DNA from: Comamonadaceae bacterium
Lineage (GTDB): Bacteria; Pseudomonadota; Gammaproteobacteria; Burkholderiales; Burkholderiaceae_C
Direction: 5' to 3'
DNA: 64,000 nucleotides
Assembly (NCBI GenBank): GCA_947373185.1
Contig: CANBWP010000003.1
Location: 1 to 64,000 of the forward strand
This document shows, piece after piece, positions 39,796 to 50,581 of this stretch. Every line of letters begins with the position of its first letter. The first letter of the stretch is position 1. Position numbers and translations under genes: made by a program. The notes beneath the pieces were generated by a model that was given only the letters and a program-made list of their open reading frames with translations, was not told the origin of the DNA and did not search any database.

Positions 39796-40896
39796 ATGAA
39801 ACCCTTTTTACGCCATCAACTCGAACGTTACGTACAGCGTCTAGAAGAGCTCGACTTTTTGCTGTCGCGCGAAGACATCATGGCCGACATGACCCAGTTC
39901 TTGAAGCTGTCGCGTGAGCACGCGGAAGTCAGTGCTTTGGCCAAACGTTACGTGCGCTACCAAGAGCGCAGCCAAGACTTAGAAGCGGCTCAAGCCTTGG
40001 CAGCCAGCAGTGCTGAGGATCTCGACATGAAAGCCATGGCCGAAGAAGAAATTCAAAGTGCCGAGCAAGAGATGGCGGAATTGGAAGCAGAGTTGCAGCG
40101 CATGCTGCTGCCCAAAGATCCAGACGATGCGCGCCCCGCCTACTTAGAAATTCGGGCGGGCACGGGTGGCGATGAATCTGCACTGTTTGCCGGCGATCTC
40201 TTGCGCATGTACACCAAGTTTTGCGAACGCAAAGGCTGGAAGGTCGACATCATGTCGGAATCTCCCAGCGAATTGGGCGGCTACAAAGAAGTGGTCATTC
40301 GCATGGAGGGTGACAATGTCTTTGGCACCCTGCGTTTTGAATCGGGCGGCCACCGCGTGCAACGCGTCCCCGCCACGGAGACGCAAGGCCGCATTCACAC
40401 CAGTGCTTGTACGGTAGCGGTCTTGGCAGAACCCGACGAAGCGCAAGCCGTCACCATCAACCCCGCCGATTTGCGGATAGACACCTACCGCGCCAGTGGC
40501 GCGGGGGGCCAGCACATCAACAAAACAGATTCAGCGGTGCGCATCACGCACATTCCCACCGGCATCGTTGCAGAGTGCCAAGACGATCGCAGCCAACACC
40601 GCAACAAAGCCAAAGCCATGCAAGTTTTGTCTGCACGCATTCAAGAAAAAGAACGCAGTGAACGTGCCGCCAAAGATGCCGCATTGCGCAAGGGTTTGAT
40701 TGGCAGTGGCGACCGCTCAGACCGCATTCGCACCTACAATTTTCCTCAGGGACGGCTCACCGATCACCGCATCAACCTCACGCTGTACAAGCTCAGTTTC
40801 ATCATGGAAGGCGATCTGCTAGAAGTGACACAGGCCTTGCAACTTGCTCGGCAAGCCGAACAATTGGCCGAGCTGGAATCGAGTCTGCCCCCATGA
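39796..40896 (+). CDS. prfA: Peptide chain release factor 1
   Basis: Recognises UAA and UAG stop codons and triggers peptide release. The 366-residue protein has the codon-recognition PAT motif ([17 protein letters not shown]) and the GGQ loop at about 237-239 ([18 protein letters not shown]), whose glutamine is the PrmC target. The prmC start overlaps its stop by 4 bp. Confidence 0.97.
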   Translation: MKPFLRHQLERYVQRLEELDFLLSREDIMADMTQFLKLSREHAEVSALAKRYVRYQERSQDLEAAQALAASSAEDLDMKAMAEEEIQSAEQEMAELEAELQRMLLPKDPDDARPAYLEIRAGTGGDESALFAGDLLRMYTKFCERKGWKVDIMSESPSELGGYKEVVIRMEGDNVFGTLRFESGGHRVQRVPATETQGRIHTSACTVAVLAEPDEAQAVTINPADLRIDTYRASGAGGQHINKTDSAVRITHIPTGIVAECQDDRSQHRNKAKAMQVLSARIQEKERSERAAKDAALRKGLIGSGDRSDRIRTYNFPQGRLTDHRINLTLYKLSFIMEGDLLEVTQALQLARQAEQLAELESSLPP

Positions 40897-41708
40897 ACGT
40901 CGCTCAATGTTTGAAGCGAGGGGAGGTTTTAGGCTTGCCCCGACTCGAGGCCCAAATCTTGTTGCTGCATGCTTTAAAGCGTGCCGTACACGATCGCGCA
41001 TGGCTACTGGCACATGACACAGACGTTTTAGGGCCCCAACACATCGACGAATTTGAAGCCTTGGTTCAGCGCAGGCTGCAGCACGAACCTGTGGCGTACA
41101 TCGTGGGGCGCAAAGAATTTTTTGGCCTGTCCTTGCAGATCGACAAACGGGTGCTCGATCCGAGAGATGACACAGAAATCTTGGTGGAATGGGCCTTGGC
41201 GCAAAGTGCATCTTTCAAAGCGCCGCGCTTTCTCGACTTGGGCACCGGCAGCGGCGCCATTGCATTGGCGCTTCAGTCTCAGCGTTCAGAGTCCTCGGTG
41301 ACGGCCATTGACGCCAGCCCCGATGCGCTCATCGTGGCCTCGCACAATGCCGCAGCACTGGGCCTCCCCGTCGTCTTTCAGGAAAGCCATTGGTTTGCCC
41401 AAGTGCGTGGCGAATTTGACGTGATTGTGTCCAATCCGCCCTACATCGACGCCCAAGACCCCCACTTGGACAGACTCCAGCACGAGCCCTTGGCCGCCTT
41501 GGTCAGTGACGAAGCGGGCCTCAAAGACATCCGAAACATCGTTCAAAATGCGCAAGCCCACCTGGTGACAGGGGGGTGGCTTTTGATTGAACACGGCTGG
41601 CAGCAAGCCGCTCAAGTCCGAGCCCTGCTCGCAGGCGCTGGCTTCCAGCAGGTGCAATCTCGGCTCGATTTGGCCGGCATTGAACGCTGCTCTGGTGGGC
41701 AAAAATAA
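40893..41708 (+). CDS. prmC: Release-factor glutamine N5-methyltransferase
   Basis: Methylates the GGQ glutamine of RF1 and RF2. The 271-residue protein has SAM motif [14 protein letters not shown] (about 112-125) and NPPY ([11 protein letters not shown], about 183). The N-terminal helical domain binds the release factor. It is translationally coupled to its substrate gene prfA by ATGA. Confidence 0.95.
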   Translation: MNVAQCLKRGEVLGLPRLEAQILLLHALKRAVHDRAWLLAHDTDVLGPQHIDEFEALVQRRLQHEPVAYIVGRKEFFGLSLQIDKRVLDPRDDTEILVEWALAQSASFKAPRFLDLGTGSGAIALALQSQRSESSVTAIDASPDALIVASHNAAALGLPVVFQESHWFAQVRGEFDVIVSNPPYIDAQDPHLDRLQHEPLAALVSDEAGLKDIRNIVQNAQAHLVTGGWLLIEHGWQQAAQVRALLAGAGFQQVQSRLDLAGIERCSGGQK

Positions 41709-41784
41709 ACCCTTGTCTGCACAAGCCCCGCCAACATGAAATAATCACCCCATTGAAGACATCGGAAAGACAACGAGGACTCTT

Positions 41785-42114
41785 ATGAGCGATACACAAG
41801 CCCGCATTGATGATTTGGTCAAACACAACGACGTTGTGCTGTTCATGAAAGGCAGCGCCAGCTTCCCCATGTGCGGATTCTCTGGCCGTGCCATTCAAAT
41901 TTTGAAAGCCTGCGGTGTCGATACCAAAACGGTCAAAACCGTCAACGTGTTAGACGATGCAGAAATTCGCCAAGGCATCAAGGAATACAGCAACTGGCCC
42001 ACCATTCCTCAGCTGTACGTCAAAGGTGAGTTCATTGGTGGCTCCGACATCATGATGGAAATGTACGAATCTGGTGAAATGGTTCAAGTTCTGGGCACCA
42101 CACCCAAGGCATAA
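41785..42114 (+). CDS. grxD: Monothiol glutaredoxin Grx4
   Basis: A CGFS-type glutaredoxin that binds and transfers [2Fe-2S] clusters with glutathione. The 109-residue protein has C30-G-F-S33 (FPMCGFSGRAIQ), WPTIPQLYV and GGSDIMMEM. The hemA-prfA-prmC-grxD order is common in Burkholderiales. GAGGA precedes the ATG. A terminator lies 45 bp after the stop. Confidence 0.95.
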   Translation: MSDTQARIDDLVKHNDVVLFMKGSASFPMCGFSGRAIQILKACGVDTKTVKTVNVLDDAEIRQGIKEYSNWPTIPQLYVKGEFIGGSDIMMEMYESGEMVQVLGTTPKA

Positions 42115-42159
42115 ATTCAAAGTTCGTTTTCAAGCTTCTTGCGCAAGCTTGCGCAGCCT

Positions 42160-42192
42160 GGCTTCAATCAAGCGATTGAAGCCATTTTTTTT
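42160..42192 (+). terminator. Terminator of the hemA-grxD transcript, inside the 3' end of the convergent gene
   Basis: A perfect 10-bp stem GGCTTCAATC/GATTGAAGCC (42160-42169/42174-42183) with a 4-nt loop is followed by A and eight T. It covers the last codons of the minus-strand transglycosylase gene. A 14-bp palindrome (42141-42154) lies just upstream. Confidence 0.85.
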
Positions 42193-42823
42193 GCGCGTTC
42201 AACACGGCCTGAGGATAAGCAGACTGTCCCCGACTGCCGTTGTAACGCCCCAATGCCAAAAACAAATTGCCTTTGTCTCTTTCCATCATGTAACGCAAGA
42301 TGACGCAACCAAAGCGCAGTTGTGTCTGCGTGTGAAACAAGGCGCTGTCATTGCCATCGCCAATGCTGCGCGTCCAAAAGGGCATCACCTGCATGTAACC
42401 GCGGGCACCTGCACTGGAGATGGCATATTTTCTGAATGCGCTTTCCACTTCAATCAAACCCAACACCAAGGACAATGAGAGGCCCGCACGCCTGGCTTCA
42501 TACCAAAGGGTGTGCAGAAATTCTTCACGATCGTCTGGATGACTCATCCATGGTCGCAAGCGCTGTGAGGCAGTGGTCAACCACACATTGAACGCTTGAT
42601 TCTCTTGTTCAGTGCGCAGCACAGGCACAGGCGGGCCACTTTGCAGGATCGCCTGACTGAGTGCCGTGCGAACGGAATCTGAGAGTTCTTCTTCTGCTTG
42701 ATTGCCGGCGTGCGCGAACGGTTGCAAAAGGGCCGTCAAGCCCACAGAAGGAAGGACCTTGCGCGCAAATACAAGGGGTCCCAGCTGAACTTGGCGTAAA
42801 AATTTGCGACGCTGCAAATTCAT
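42164..42823 (-). CDS. Lytic transglycosylase (SLT domain) with probable Tat signal
   Basis: A predicted peptidoglycan-cleaving enzyme in the periplasm. The 219-residue protein has an SLT fold: catalytic glutamate in LGLIEVESAFRKYAIS, then GARGYMQVMPFW, and LALGRYNGSRG. The N-terminus MNLQRRKFLRQ resembles a twin-arginine signal (RRxFL), with a likely cleavage site after FAHA at about 39. Tat export of a small transglycosylase is unusual. It lies 30 bp downstream of proS on the same strand. Confidence 0.85.
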   Translation of the reverse strand: MNLQRRKFLRQVQLGPLVFARKVLPSVGLTALLQPFAHAGNQAEEELSDSVRTALSQAILQSGPPVPVLRTEQENQAFNVWLTTASQRLRPWMSHPDDREEFLHTLWYEARRAGLSLSLVLGLIEVESAFRKYAISSAGARGYMQVMPFWTRSIGDGNDSALFHTQTQLRFGCVILRYMMERDKGNLFLALGRYNGSRGQSAYPQAVLNAQKKWLQSLD

Positions 42824-42853
42824 GTGCCAGCTTTCAGAAGGCCTTTGTGAATG

Positions 42854-44599
42854 TCACTTGGCCAGTTTGCCCAACACAAAGGCCGCAATCTCGGCAGGCG
42901 CCACCGCGGTGGCAGCTTCATCGCGGCGGTGTTGGTACTCCACTTTGCCTTCTTTCAGACCCCGGTCGCCAAGTGTGACGCGATGCGGCACCCCAATCAA
43001 TTCCCAGTCGGCAAACATGGCGCCAGGGCGCTCGCCACGGTCGTCCAACAAGACGTCCACCCCCGCAGCCATCAGGTCGGCATAGAGCTTGTCTGAAGCA
43101 GCCTTGACATCGGGACTGCGGTCGGCGCCAATGGGGCAAATGACCACGGTGAAAGGCGCGATGGCGTCGGGCCAGATGATGCCTTTGGCGTCGTGGTTTT
43201 GTTCAATGGCGGCAGCAGGCAAACGCGTGACACCAATGCCGTAACAGCCCATCTCCAGGAATTGGGGTTTGCCGTTTTCGTCCAAGAAGGTGGCGTTCAT
43301 GGCTTGGCTGTACTTGGTGCCCAAATAGAACACGTGACCCACTTCAATGCCGCGCTCAATGGCCAAGACGCCTTTGCCATCCGGCGATGCATCGCCGGCC
43401 ACCACGTTGCGCAAGTCGGCCACCATCATGGGTTCAGGCAAATCACGGCCCCAGTTCACACCGGTGATGTGATGATCGGGCTGGTTGGCACCACAAATCC
43501 AATCGGCCATGACGGCCACTTCGCGGTCGGCCACCACATTCAAGGGCTTCTTCAAATTCAAGGGGCCTAAGTAGCCTGGCTTGCAGCCAAAGTGTTCGTC
43601 AATTTCGGCCAAGGTGGCAAAGCGAAAGCCCACATCCAAACCAGGCAATTTGCCCACTTTGACTTCGTTCATGTCGTGGTCACCGCGCAGCAACAACAAC
43701 CAAACTTTGGAGGCTTTGATGTTGCCTTGCTCGTCGGTTTCGTCGGTGGCTAAGACCAAAGATTTGACCGTGGTGGTCAAAGGCACATTCAACAATGCAG
43801 CCACATCTTCGCAAGTACTCTTGCCAGATGTGGGGGTCAAGGTTTGAGGTTTGGAAGCAGCGGGGCGAGCTTGCGCAGGCGCCAAAGCTTCGGCCTTTTC
43901 CATGTTGGCTGCGTAGTCGCTGTTGGGGCAATACACGATGGCGTCTTCGCCCGTGGCCGCAATCACTTGAAACTCTTCGCTCAAATCGCCACCAATGGCG
44001 CCGCTGTCGGCGGCCACAGCGCGGTAGCTCAAACCAAAGCGGTCAAAGATTTTGCGATAGGCGTCCGCCATGATCTTGTAGCTTTGCTTGGCCGACACTG
44101 GGTCGCGGTCAAAGCTGTAAGCGTCTTTCATGATGAACTCACGGCCGCGCATCAAACCAAAGCGGGGACGGCGCTCGTCACGGAATTTGGTTTGAATTTG
44201 ATAGAAGTTCTTGGGCAACTGTTTGTAGCTGCGCAGCTCTTGGCGTGCCACATCCGTAATCACTTCTTCACTGGTAGGCTGCACCACAAAGTCGCGCCCG
44301 TGGCGGTCCTTGATGCGCAAGAGCTCGGGACCCATTTTTTCAAAGCGGCCGGTTTCTTGCCAAAGCTCGGCCGGCTGCACCACCGGCATGGTCATTTCAA
44401 TGGCGCCAGCCCGGTTCATTTCCTCGCGCACGATGGCTTCCACTTTGCGAATCACGCGCAGCCCCATGGGCATGTAGTTGTAAATGCCAGCGCCCAAGCG
44501 CTTGATCATGCCAGCACGCATCATCAGCTGATGACTCACCACCTCAGCGTCTGCAGGCGCTTCTTTGAGGGTGGAAATTAAAAATTGACTGGCTTTCAT
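42854..44599 (-). CDS. proS: Prolyl-tRNA synthetase (bacterial type with editing insert)
   Basis: Charges tRNA-Pro and hydrolyses mischarged Ala-tRNA-Pro. The 581-residue class II enzyme has motif 2 ([21 protein letters not shown]), a YbaK-like editing insertion (about 230-390, [20 protein letters not shown]), motif 3 ([17 protein letters not shown]) and the anticodon-binding domain. Full bacterial length. Divergent from rppH. Confidence 0.96.
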   Translation of the reverse strand: MKASQFLISTLKEAPADAEVVSHQLMMRAGMIKRLGAGIYNYMPMGLRVIRKVEAIVREEMNRAGAIEMTMPVVQPAELWQETGRFEKMGPELLRIKDRHGRDFVVQPTSEEVITDVARQELRSYKQLPKNFYQIQTKFRDERRPRFGLMRGREFIMKDAYSFDRDPVSAKQSYKIMADAYRKIFDRFGLSYRAVAADSGAIGGDLSEEFQVIAATGEDAIVYCPNSDYAANMEKAEALAPAQARPAASKPQTLTPTSGKSTCEDVAALLNVPLTTTVKSLVLATDETDEQGNIKASKVWLLLLRGDHDMNEVKVGKLPGLDVGFRFATLAEIDEHFGCKPGYLGPLNLKKPLNVVADREVAVMADWICGANQPDHHITGVNWGRDLPEPMMVADLRNVVAGDASPDGKGVLAIERGIEVGHVFYLGTKYSQAMNATFLDENGKPQFLEMGCYGIGVTRLPAAAIEQNHDAKGIIWPDAIAPFTVVICPIGADRSPDVKAASDKLYADLMAAGVDVLLDDRGERPGAMFADWELIGVPHRVTLGDRGLKEGKVEYQHRRDEAATAVAPAEIAAFVLGKLAK

Positions 44600-44691
44600 G
44601 GGCTAATTCCAAGCGTACTCAGGGTGAGTCCTAATGTTGCACAGAATGGTCCGTGCATAATGGACCCAGTTTAAAAATTTGGGGTTTGATT

Positions 44692-45375
44692 ATGCTTGAC
44701 CGCGAAGGCTTTCGGCCTAACGTCGGCATCATTCTGCTCAACCAGAAAAATCAGGTGTTCTGGGGCAAGCGCATCCGGACTCACAGCTGGCAGTTTCCGC
44801 AGGGCGGCATTGACCGGGGCGAAAGCCCTGAGCAGGCCATGTTCCGAGAACTGCACGAAGAAGTGGGGCTCCTGCCGGAGCATGTGCGCATCGTGGCCCG
44901 TACCCGAGATTGGTTGCGCTATGAAGTGCCAGATCGATTCATTCGGCGCGATGCCAGGGGCCATTACAAGGGCCAAAAGCAAATTTGGTATTTACTCCAG
45001 CTGGTAGAGCCTGACTGGAACATCAACCTGCGCGCCACCAGCCACCCAGAGTTTGACGCTTGGCGTTGGAACGACTTTTGGGTGCCGCTCGATGTCGTGG
45101 TGGAATTCAAACGGGGCGTGTACGAAATGGCGCTCACCGAGTTGTCCAGGTTCTTGCCCCGTTACGACAACCGCGGCAGGTCTTACCGCGGCCCGGCCAG
45201 ACCCCGCATCAATGAGCCAGAAGGCGCTGCCACTGGCCCACAAGGCACCGACGCGTCCATGACGGTGCAGTTTGGCTTCGTGCAAACGCAAATTCGAATG
45301 GCGCTGCCCCCCGGCGGTAGCTTTGACCCAGACCCCCAAAACAGTTTGGACAAGCCCTCTCCAGAAGGGCTATGA
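44692..45375 (+). CDS. rppH: RNA pyrophosphohydrolase
   Basis: Removes pyrophosphate from the 5' end of mRNAs and starts RNase E-dependent decay. The protein begins [15 protein letters not shown] and has a complete Nudix box at 38-60 ([13 protein letters not shown], then [10 protein letters not shown]). At 227 residues it is about 50 longer than the E. coli enzyme; the extra is a Pro/Gly-rich C-terminal tail after about 165. ATG 44692 has GGGG upstream. An in-frame upstream ATG at 44653 is not supported. Confidence 0.94.
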   Translation: MLDREGFRPNVGIILLNQKNQVFWGKRIRTHSWQFPQGGIDRGESPEQAMFRELHEEVGLLPEHVRIVARTRDWLRYEVPDRFIRRDARGHYKGQKQIWYLLQLVEPDWNINLRATSHPEFDAWRWNDFWVPLDVVVEFKRGVYEMALTELSRFLPRYDNRGRSYRGPARPRINEPEGAATGPQGTDASMTVQFGFVQTQIRMALPPGGSFDPDPQNSLDKPSPEGL

Positions 45376-45377
45376 AC

Positions 45378-45403
45378 AAAAGGGGCCTAGAAGGCCCCTT
45401 TTT
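45378..45403. terminator. Bidirectional terminator between rppH and proB
   Basis: AGGGGCCT/AGGCCCCT (45381-45388/45392-45399) with a 3-nt loop is flanked by an A tract on the left and five T on the right. It serves both convergent transcripts. Confidence 0.85.
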
Positions 45404-45431
45404 CAATGGATGACATTGACGTTCGAACGCC

Positions 45432-46568
45432 TTACCGTGTCAAGATCAGGTTGTCGCGGTGGACAAACTCGGGCTCAGCCATGTAGCCCAACAAGCCTTC
45501 GAACTCTGAAGATGCCTTGCGGCAAATCAAGCGGGCTTCAGCGCTGGCGTAGTTGGCCAAGCCCCTGGCAATTTCTTGGCCACCCACATCGCGAATGGCG
45601 ATCACATCACCTCGCGAAAAATCGCCCTCAACCAGCGTCATGCCAATGGCCAGCAGGCTCTTGCCTTCTGCTTGAAGTTTTGAAGCCGCGCCGGGGTCAA
45701 CCGTCACGGCGCCGCGCAATTGCAAGTGATCGGCCATCCACTGTTTTCGAGCTTGTTGTTTTTGTGTTTGCGCCACGAGCAAGGTGCCAATGGCTTCGCC
45801 TTTGCACAAACGAATCAGGGCGTCGGGTTCACGGCCCCACGCAATGACCGTCGAAGCGCCTGAGCCGGCCGCTCTTTTGGCTGCCAAAATTTTGGTGATC
45901 ATGCCGCCACTGCCAATGCTGGAGCCCACACCACCGGCCATGGCTTCTAAGGCCGGATCACCGGCACGTGCTTCGTGCACAAATTCGGCCGCAGGATTTT
46001 TGCGTGGATCGGCGGTGTACAAGCCTTTTTGATCGGTGAGGATGACCAAGGCATCGGCCTCGACCAAATTGGCCACCAGTGCACCCAAGGTGTCGTTGTC
46101 ACCAAATTTGATTTCGTCGTTGACCACCGTGTCGTTTTCATTGATCACGGGCAGCACTTTGTGTTGCAGCAAGGTGAGCAAAGTCGAGCGGGCATTCAGG
46201 TAGCGTTCGCGGTCAGCCAGGTCGGCATGTGTGAGCAAAACCTGTGCACTGCCCAAACCGTTTTCACGCAATTTGGTTTCGTACATTTGGGCCAAACCCA
46301 TTTGCCCTACCGCTGCAGCTGCTTGCAAAGCATGAATTTCTTGGGGGCGTGTGGCCCAACCCAAACGCTTCATGCCCTCGGCAATGGCGCCGCTTGAAAC
46401 CATGATCACTTCGCGGCCGTCTTGTGCCAGCAAAGCCATTTGGCGACACCACTCACCGATGGCCGCTTCGTCCAGACCGCGACCTTCGTTGGTGACCAAG
46501 CTTGAGCCAACCTTGACCACGATGCGACGCGCATCGCGCAGAACGGTGGATGTGAAAGGCTGACTCAT
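45432..46568 (-). CDS. proB: Glutamate 5-kinase
   Basis: Phosphorylates glutamate, the first step of proline synthesis. The 378-residue protein has an amino-acid-kinase domain ([16 protein letters not shown] at the N-terminus; [23 protein letters not shown]) and a C-terminal PUA domain (about 280-365, [14 protein letters not shown]). The catalytic domain carries proline feedback control in this family. It lies 3 bp after obgE, so they are co-transcribed. Confidence 0.95.
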   Translation of the reverse strand: MSQPFTSTVLRDARRIVVKVGSSLVTNEGRGLDEAAIGEWCRQMALLAQDGREVIMVSSGAIAEGMKRLGWATRPQEIHALQAAAAVGQMGLAQMYETKLRENGLGSAQVLLTHADLADRERYLNARSTLLTLLQHKVLPVINENDTVVNDEIKFGDNDTLGALVANLVEADALVILTDQKGLYTADPRKNPAAEFVHEARAGDPALEAMAGGVGSSIGSGGMITKILAAKRAAGSGASTVIAWGREPDALIRLCKGEAIGTLLVAQTQKQQARKQWMADHLQLRGAVTVDPGAASKLQAEGKSLLAIGMTLVEGDFSRGDVIAIRDVGGQEIARGLANYASAEARLICRKASSEFEGLLGYMAEPEFVHRDNLILTR

Positions 46569-46571
46569 GAA

Positions 46572-47654
<1,083 letters not shown>

Positions 47655-47682
47655 TTATGTAGGAAGGTTTGAACTCTGGAAC

Positions 47683-47707
47683 AAAAAAGCCCCGACTTGG
47701 CGGGGCT
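47683..47707 (-). terminator. Terminator or attenuator between rpmA and obgE
   Basis: On the minus strand AGCCCCG/CGGGGCT (7 bp, 6-nt loop) is followed by six T. It would stop part of the rplU-rpmA transcripts before obgE, lowering obgE relative to the ribosomal genes. Confidence 0.8.
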
Positions 47708-47730
47708 CTTTGCGCAAAGGCTCACGCTGT

Positions 47731-47988
47731 TTAAGCAGCAGTGATGTTCACCATTTGCTTGTTCAGAGCACCCTTTGTGCCGAACGACACGTGGCCGTCA
47801 ACCAAAGCAAACAATGTGTGGTCTTTGCCGATGCCGACATTGGTGCCTGCGTGGAACTTGGTGCCACGTTGACGAACAATGATGGAGCCAGCGCTGATGA
47901 GTTCACCACCGAAAGCTTTCACACCGAGCATTTTGGGCTTGGAATCTCGCCCGTTTCGCGTAGAGCCGCCGCCTTTTTTCTGTGCCAT
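47731..47988 (-). CDS. rpmA: Ribosomal protein bL27
   Basis: A large-subunit protein whose N-terminus reaches the peptidyl-transferase centre. The 85-residue protein begins [19 protein letters not shown] and contains [15 protein letters not shown] and GKDHTLFAL. There is no Firmicutes-type N-terminal extension. It lies 12 bp after rplU. Confidence 0.97.
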   Translation of the reverse strand: MAQKKGGGSTRNGRDSKPKMLGVKAFGGELISAGSIIVRQRGTKFHAGTNVGIGKDHTLFALVDGHVSFGTKGALNKQMVNITAA

Positions 47989-48000
47989 GACCTATGCTCC

Positions 48001-48312
48001 TTAGCCTGCAATTGCACCGATTTGCAGTTCTGTGTACTGCTGACGGTGACCTTGACGTTTTTGATAGTGCTTGCGACGACGCATCTTGAAGATGTGCACT
48101 TTGTCGTGCTTGCCGTGTGCCAACACTGTGGCTTTAACAGTTGCGCCGGACACCAGGGGTGTGCCAACCTTCAGATCTGCGCCGTTGCCGACTGCCAGAA
48201 CCTGGTCGATCACGATTTCCTGGCCCACGTCCGCAGCAATCTGTTCTACTTTAATTTTTTCGCCAGCAGCAACACGATACTGTTTGCCGCCGGTTTTTAT
48301 GACCGCGTACAT
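48001..48312 (-). CDS. rplU: Ribosomal protein bL21
   Basis: A large-subunit protein. The 103-residue protein begins [14 protein letters not shown] and ends with [20 protein letters not shown], the family signature. First gene of the L21-L27-Obg operon, with a strong promoter and a structured leader upstream. Confidence 0.97.
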   Translation of the reverse strand: MYAVIKTGGKQYRVAAGEKIKVEQIAADVGQEIVIDQVLAVGNGADLKVGTPLVSGATVKATVLAHGKHDKVHIFKMRRRKHYQKRQGHRQQYTELQIGAIAG

Positions 48313-48341
48313 AATGACCTTTTCGATTTCTTCAATGGAAG

Positions 48342-48366
48342 TTTCCTAGGGAGAACCCCAAGGAAC
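48342..48366 (-). promoter_or_regulatory. Leader hairpin upstream of rplU
   Basis: On the minus strand TTCCT...GGG loops back to CCC...AGGAA (48343-48351 with 48356-48365), about 30-54 nt before the rplU start codon. It could be an autoregulatory ribosomal-protein site; this is only inference from position. Confidence 0.35.
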
Positions 48367-48371
48367 CGCGG

Positions 48372-48401
48372 ATTTTAGCACGGAGTTTTAGGACTTGCCA
48401 A
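48372..48401 (-). promoter_or_regulatory. Predicted rplU promoter
   Basis: TTGGCA (48401-48396) and TAAAAT (48377-48372) on the minus strand are spaced by 18 bp, near consensus. The leader would be about 53 nt. Confidence 0.6.
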
Positions 48402-48451
48402 GCCCCCCCAAAACTAGCCAGAATGCCCTGCTTCAAGGCTTTTTCGCTCTC

Positions 48452-48457
48452 TATAAT
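48452..48457 (+). promoter_or_regulatory. Predicted -10 box for ispB
   Basis: A perfect TATAAT 66-71 nt upstream of the proposed TTG start. The -35 is poor. It lies in the 210-bp region between the divergent rplU and ispB, where I see nothing else. Confidence 0.45.
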
Positions 48458-48522
48458 CACTGAAAACCACAAAAAACACCTTTAAACCCCTGTTTCCTTG
48501 GCGTTTTTTGCCCTGTAGTCCC

Positions 48523-49533
48523 TTGAATCAAGCCATTTTGTCCTCCACCGCGTCACCACAGCCCGCCTCCCCTGCTACTGCCTTGGCCTTGGTGGCGCAA
48601 GACATGGCCCAAGTCGATGTGGTCATTGCCGACAGGCTCAGCTCTGGCGTGCCTTTGGTGGGACAAGTGGCTCAGTACATCATTTCGGCCGGCGGCAAAC
48701 GTTTGCGCCCCGTCATTTTACTGCTGACTGCGGGGGCACTGAATTACCAGGAAGCCCACAAGTTCAGTCTGGCGGCTGTGGTCGAGTTCATCCACACAGC
48801 CACCTTGCTGCATGACGATGTGGTGGACGAGTCCACCCTCAGGCGCGGCCGTCCCACGGCCAATGAAAGCTTTGGCAACCCCGCCAGTGTGTTGGTCGGT
48901 GACTTTTTGTACTCCCGCGCTTTCCAAATGATGGTCGAGCCAGGCAGCATGCGCATCATGCAGGTCTTGGCCGACGCTACCAACATCATTGCAGAAGGTG
49001 AAGTGCTCCAACTCATGAACATGCACGACGCTTCGCTTGATGAGGAAGCCTATCTGCGCGTCATTCGCTCTAAAACGGCCAAGCTGTTTGAAGCCAGCTC
49101 ACGTCTGGCTGCCATTTTGGCCAAAGCACCGCCCGAAATCGAAGAAGCTTGCGCCACTTATGGCCAGGCCTTGGGCACCGCCTTCCAAGTGATTGACGAT
49201 GTGCTGGACTATGAAGGCAATGCCGCAGAAATGGGCAAGAACTTGGGCGACGATTTGCGTGAAGGCAAAGCCACTTTGCCCCTGATCTTGGCCATGCAAC
49301 GCGGCACGCCTGCCCAGCGTGACTTGGTGCAAAAAGCGATTGAAACAGGCTCGGTCGATCAGCTCAGCAGCGTGATTGCCATTGTTCGGGAAACAGGTGC
49401 CCTAGAAGGCAGCCGTCAGGCCGCCATGGCAGAAGCGCAGCGTGCCATCGATGCGGCGCAGGCCTTGCCTGCAGGCACCTACAAAGAAGCGCTGATTGCA
49501 CTCGCATCGCAGTTGCTAGCCCGGCGAACTTGA
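48523..49533 (+). CDS. ispB: Octaprenyl diphosphate synthase
   Basis: Makes the C40 (or similar) isoprenoid side chain of ubiquinone. The protein of about 336 residues has the two Asp-rich motifs LLHDDVVDES and VIDDVLDYEG, and SAGGKRLRPVILLL. No ATG starts the frame near the conserved region. TTG codons at 48508 and 48523 are both possible; I chose the second (NQAILSS). It links functionally to ubiB, ubiE and ubiJ elsewhere in the window. Convergent with the dehydratase gene, 1 bp apart. Confidence 0.92.
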   Translation: MNQAILSSTASPQPASPATALALVAQDMAQVDVVIADRLSSGVPLVGQVAQYIISAGGKRLRPVILLLTAGALNYQEAHKFSLAAVVEFIHTATLLHDDVVDESTLRRGRPTANESFGNPASVLVGDFLYSRAFQMMVEPGSMRIMQVLADATNIIAEGEVLQLMNMHDASLDEEAYLRVIRSKTAKLFEASSRLAAILAKAPPEIEEACATYGQALGTAFQVIDDVLDYEGNAAEMGKNLGDDLREGKATLPLILAMQRGTPAQRDLVQKAIETGSVDQLSSVIAIVRETGALEGSRQAAMAEAQRAIDAAQALPAGTYKEALIALASQLLARRT

Positions 49534-49534
49534 A

Positions 49535-50512
49535 TCAAGCGCTTGGATTTTGTGCCAACAACTGCGCAAACCGGCTCAAGTCAACATTGCCGCCACTGAT
49601 GATCACACCCACACGCTGCCCCTTCAAGGTCTCTCGGGCTTGAAGGGCTGCGGCTAAAGAAAGACACCCTGTGGGCTCAACGAGCATCTTCATGCGCTCA
49701 GCATAAAAGCGCATCACGTCAATCAGCTGTGCATCCGTCACCGTATGGATGTCGTCAACCAAGGCCTTGATCAGCTCAAACGTGATGGCACCCACCATGG
49801 GCGTTTGTGCGCCGTCGGCGATGGTGATCGGGGTTTGGATTTTGACGCGTTCGCCCTTGCGAAAAGATTGCTGCACATCGTTGCCTGCTTCAGGCTCTAC
49901 GCCGTAAATTTTGCAATGGGGCGATTTGGCCTTAGCAGACAATGCGCTGCCGCTGAGCAAGCCGCCGCCACCCAAACACACAAACAAAGCGTCCAACTCG
50001 CCCACCTCTTCGAACAATTCCAGCGCCGCCGTCCCCTGGCCTGACAAAACATCGGGGTGGTCAAAGGGCGGAATGAAGGTCTTGCCACTGTCTTGAGCCA
50101 ACTGGGCAGCCAATGCACTGGCATCTTCTGAGTAGCGATCGTAGCCAATAACCTGCGCACCGTAGCCTTGCGTGGCGGCCAACTTGGAGGGTGCCGCATC
50201 ATGCGGCATGAAGAGGGTGGCGGGCGTCTTTAAAATGCGTGCCGACAAAGCCACCGCTTGGGCATGGTTACCCGATGAATAAGCCACCACCCCTGTCCGT
50301 TTTTGTTCATCGCTCAGTTTGGCCAATGCGTTGTAGCCACCTCTGAATTTGAAGGCGCCCATGCGCTGAAAGTTTTCACATTTGATGAACACCTGGGCTT
50401 GCATTTGCGCGTTCAAGGTACGCGACTGCAGAACCGGTGTTTTGTGGGCCACCCCCTGAAGGCGATGGGCAGCTTGTAAGACATCGTCAAAGGAGGGCAA
50501 GGAAGGCAGCAT
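49535..50512 (-). CDS. PLP-dependent threonine/serine dehydratase-like enzyme
   Basis: A 325-residue fold-type II PLP enzyme that deaminates a hydroxy-amino acid. The PLP lysine is K55 (GAFKFRGGYNAL). SSGNHAQAVALSA and GGGGLLSGSAL bind substrate and phosphate. It lacks the C-terminal ACT domain of biosynthetic IlvA, so it is catabolic or acts on serine, threonine or 3-hydroxyaspartate. Divergent from iorA, with about 70 bp between. Confidence 0.87.
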   Translation of the reverse strand: MLPSLPSFDDVLQAAHRLQGVAHKTPVLQSRTLNAQMQAQVFIKCENFQRMGAFKFRGGYNALAKLSDEQKRTGVVAYSSGNHAQAVALSARILKTPATLFMPHDAAPSKLAATQGYGAQVIGYDRYSEDASALAAQLAQDSGKTFIPPFDHPDVLSGQGTAALELFEEVGELDALFVCLGGGGLLSGSALSAKAKSPHCKIYGVEPEAGNDVQQSFRKGERVKIQTPITIADGAQTPMVGAITFELIKALVDDIHTVTDAQLIDVMRFYAERMKMLVEPTGCLSLAAALQARETLKGQRVGVIISGGNVDLSRFAQLLAQNPSA

Positions 50513-50581
50513 GAGGTTTACTCTCTTGAAGGGGTTCTTGATATTGATTAAGCTGGCTCAAACTAATGAGGAGGAGTCCTT

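Noticed and set aside
42141-42154. 14-bp perfect palindrome GCGCAAGCTTGCGC as a protein-binding site
   Set aside because: It lies between a stop codon and a terminator, with no promoter nearby. It is more likely part of the 3' hairpin structure.
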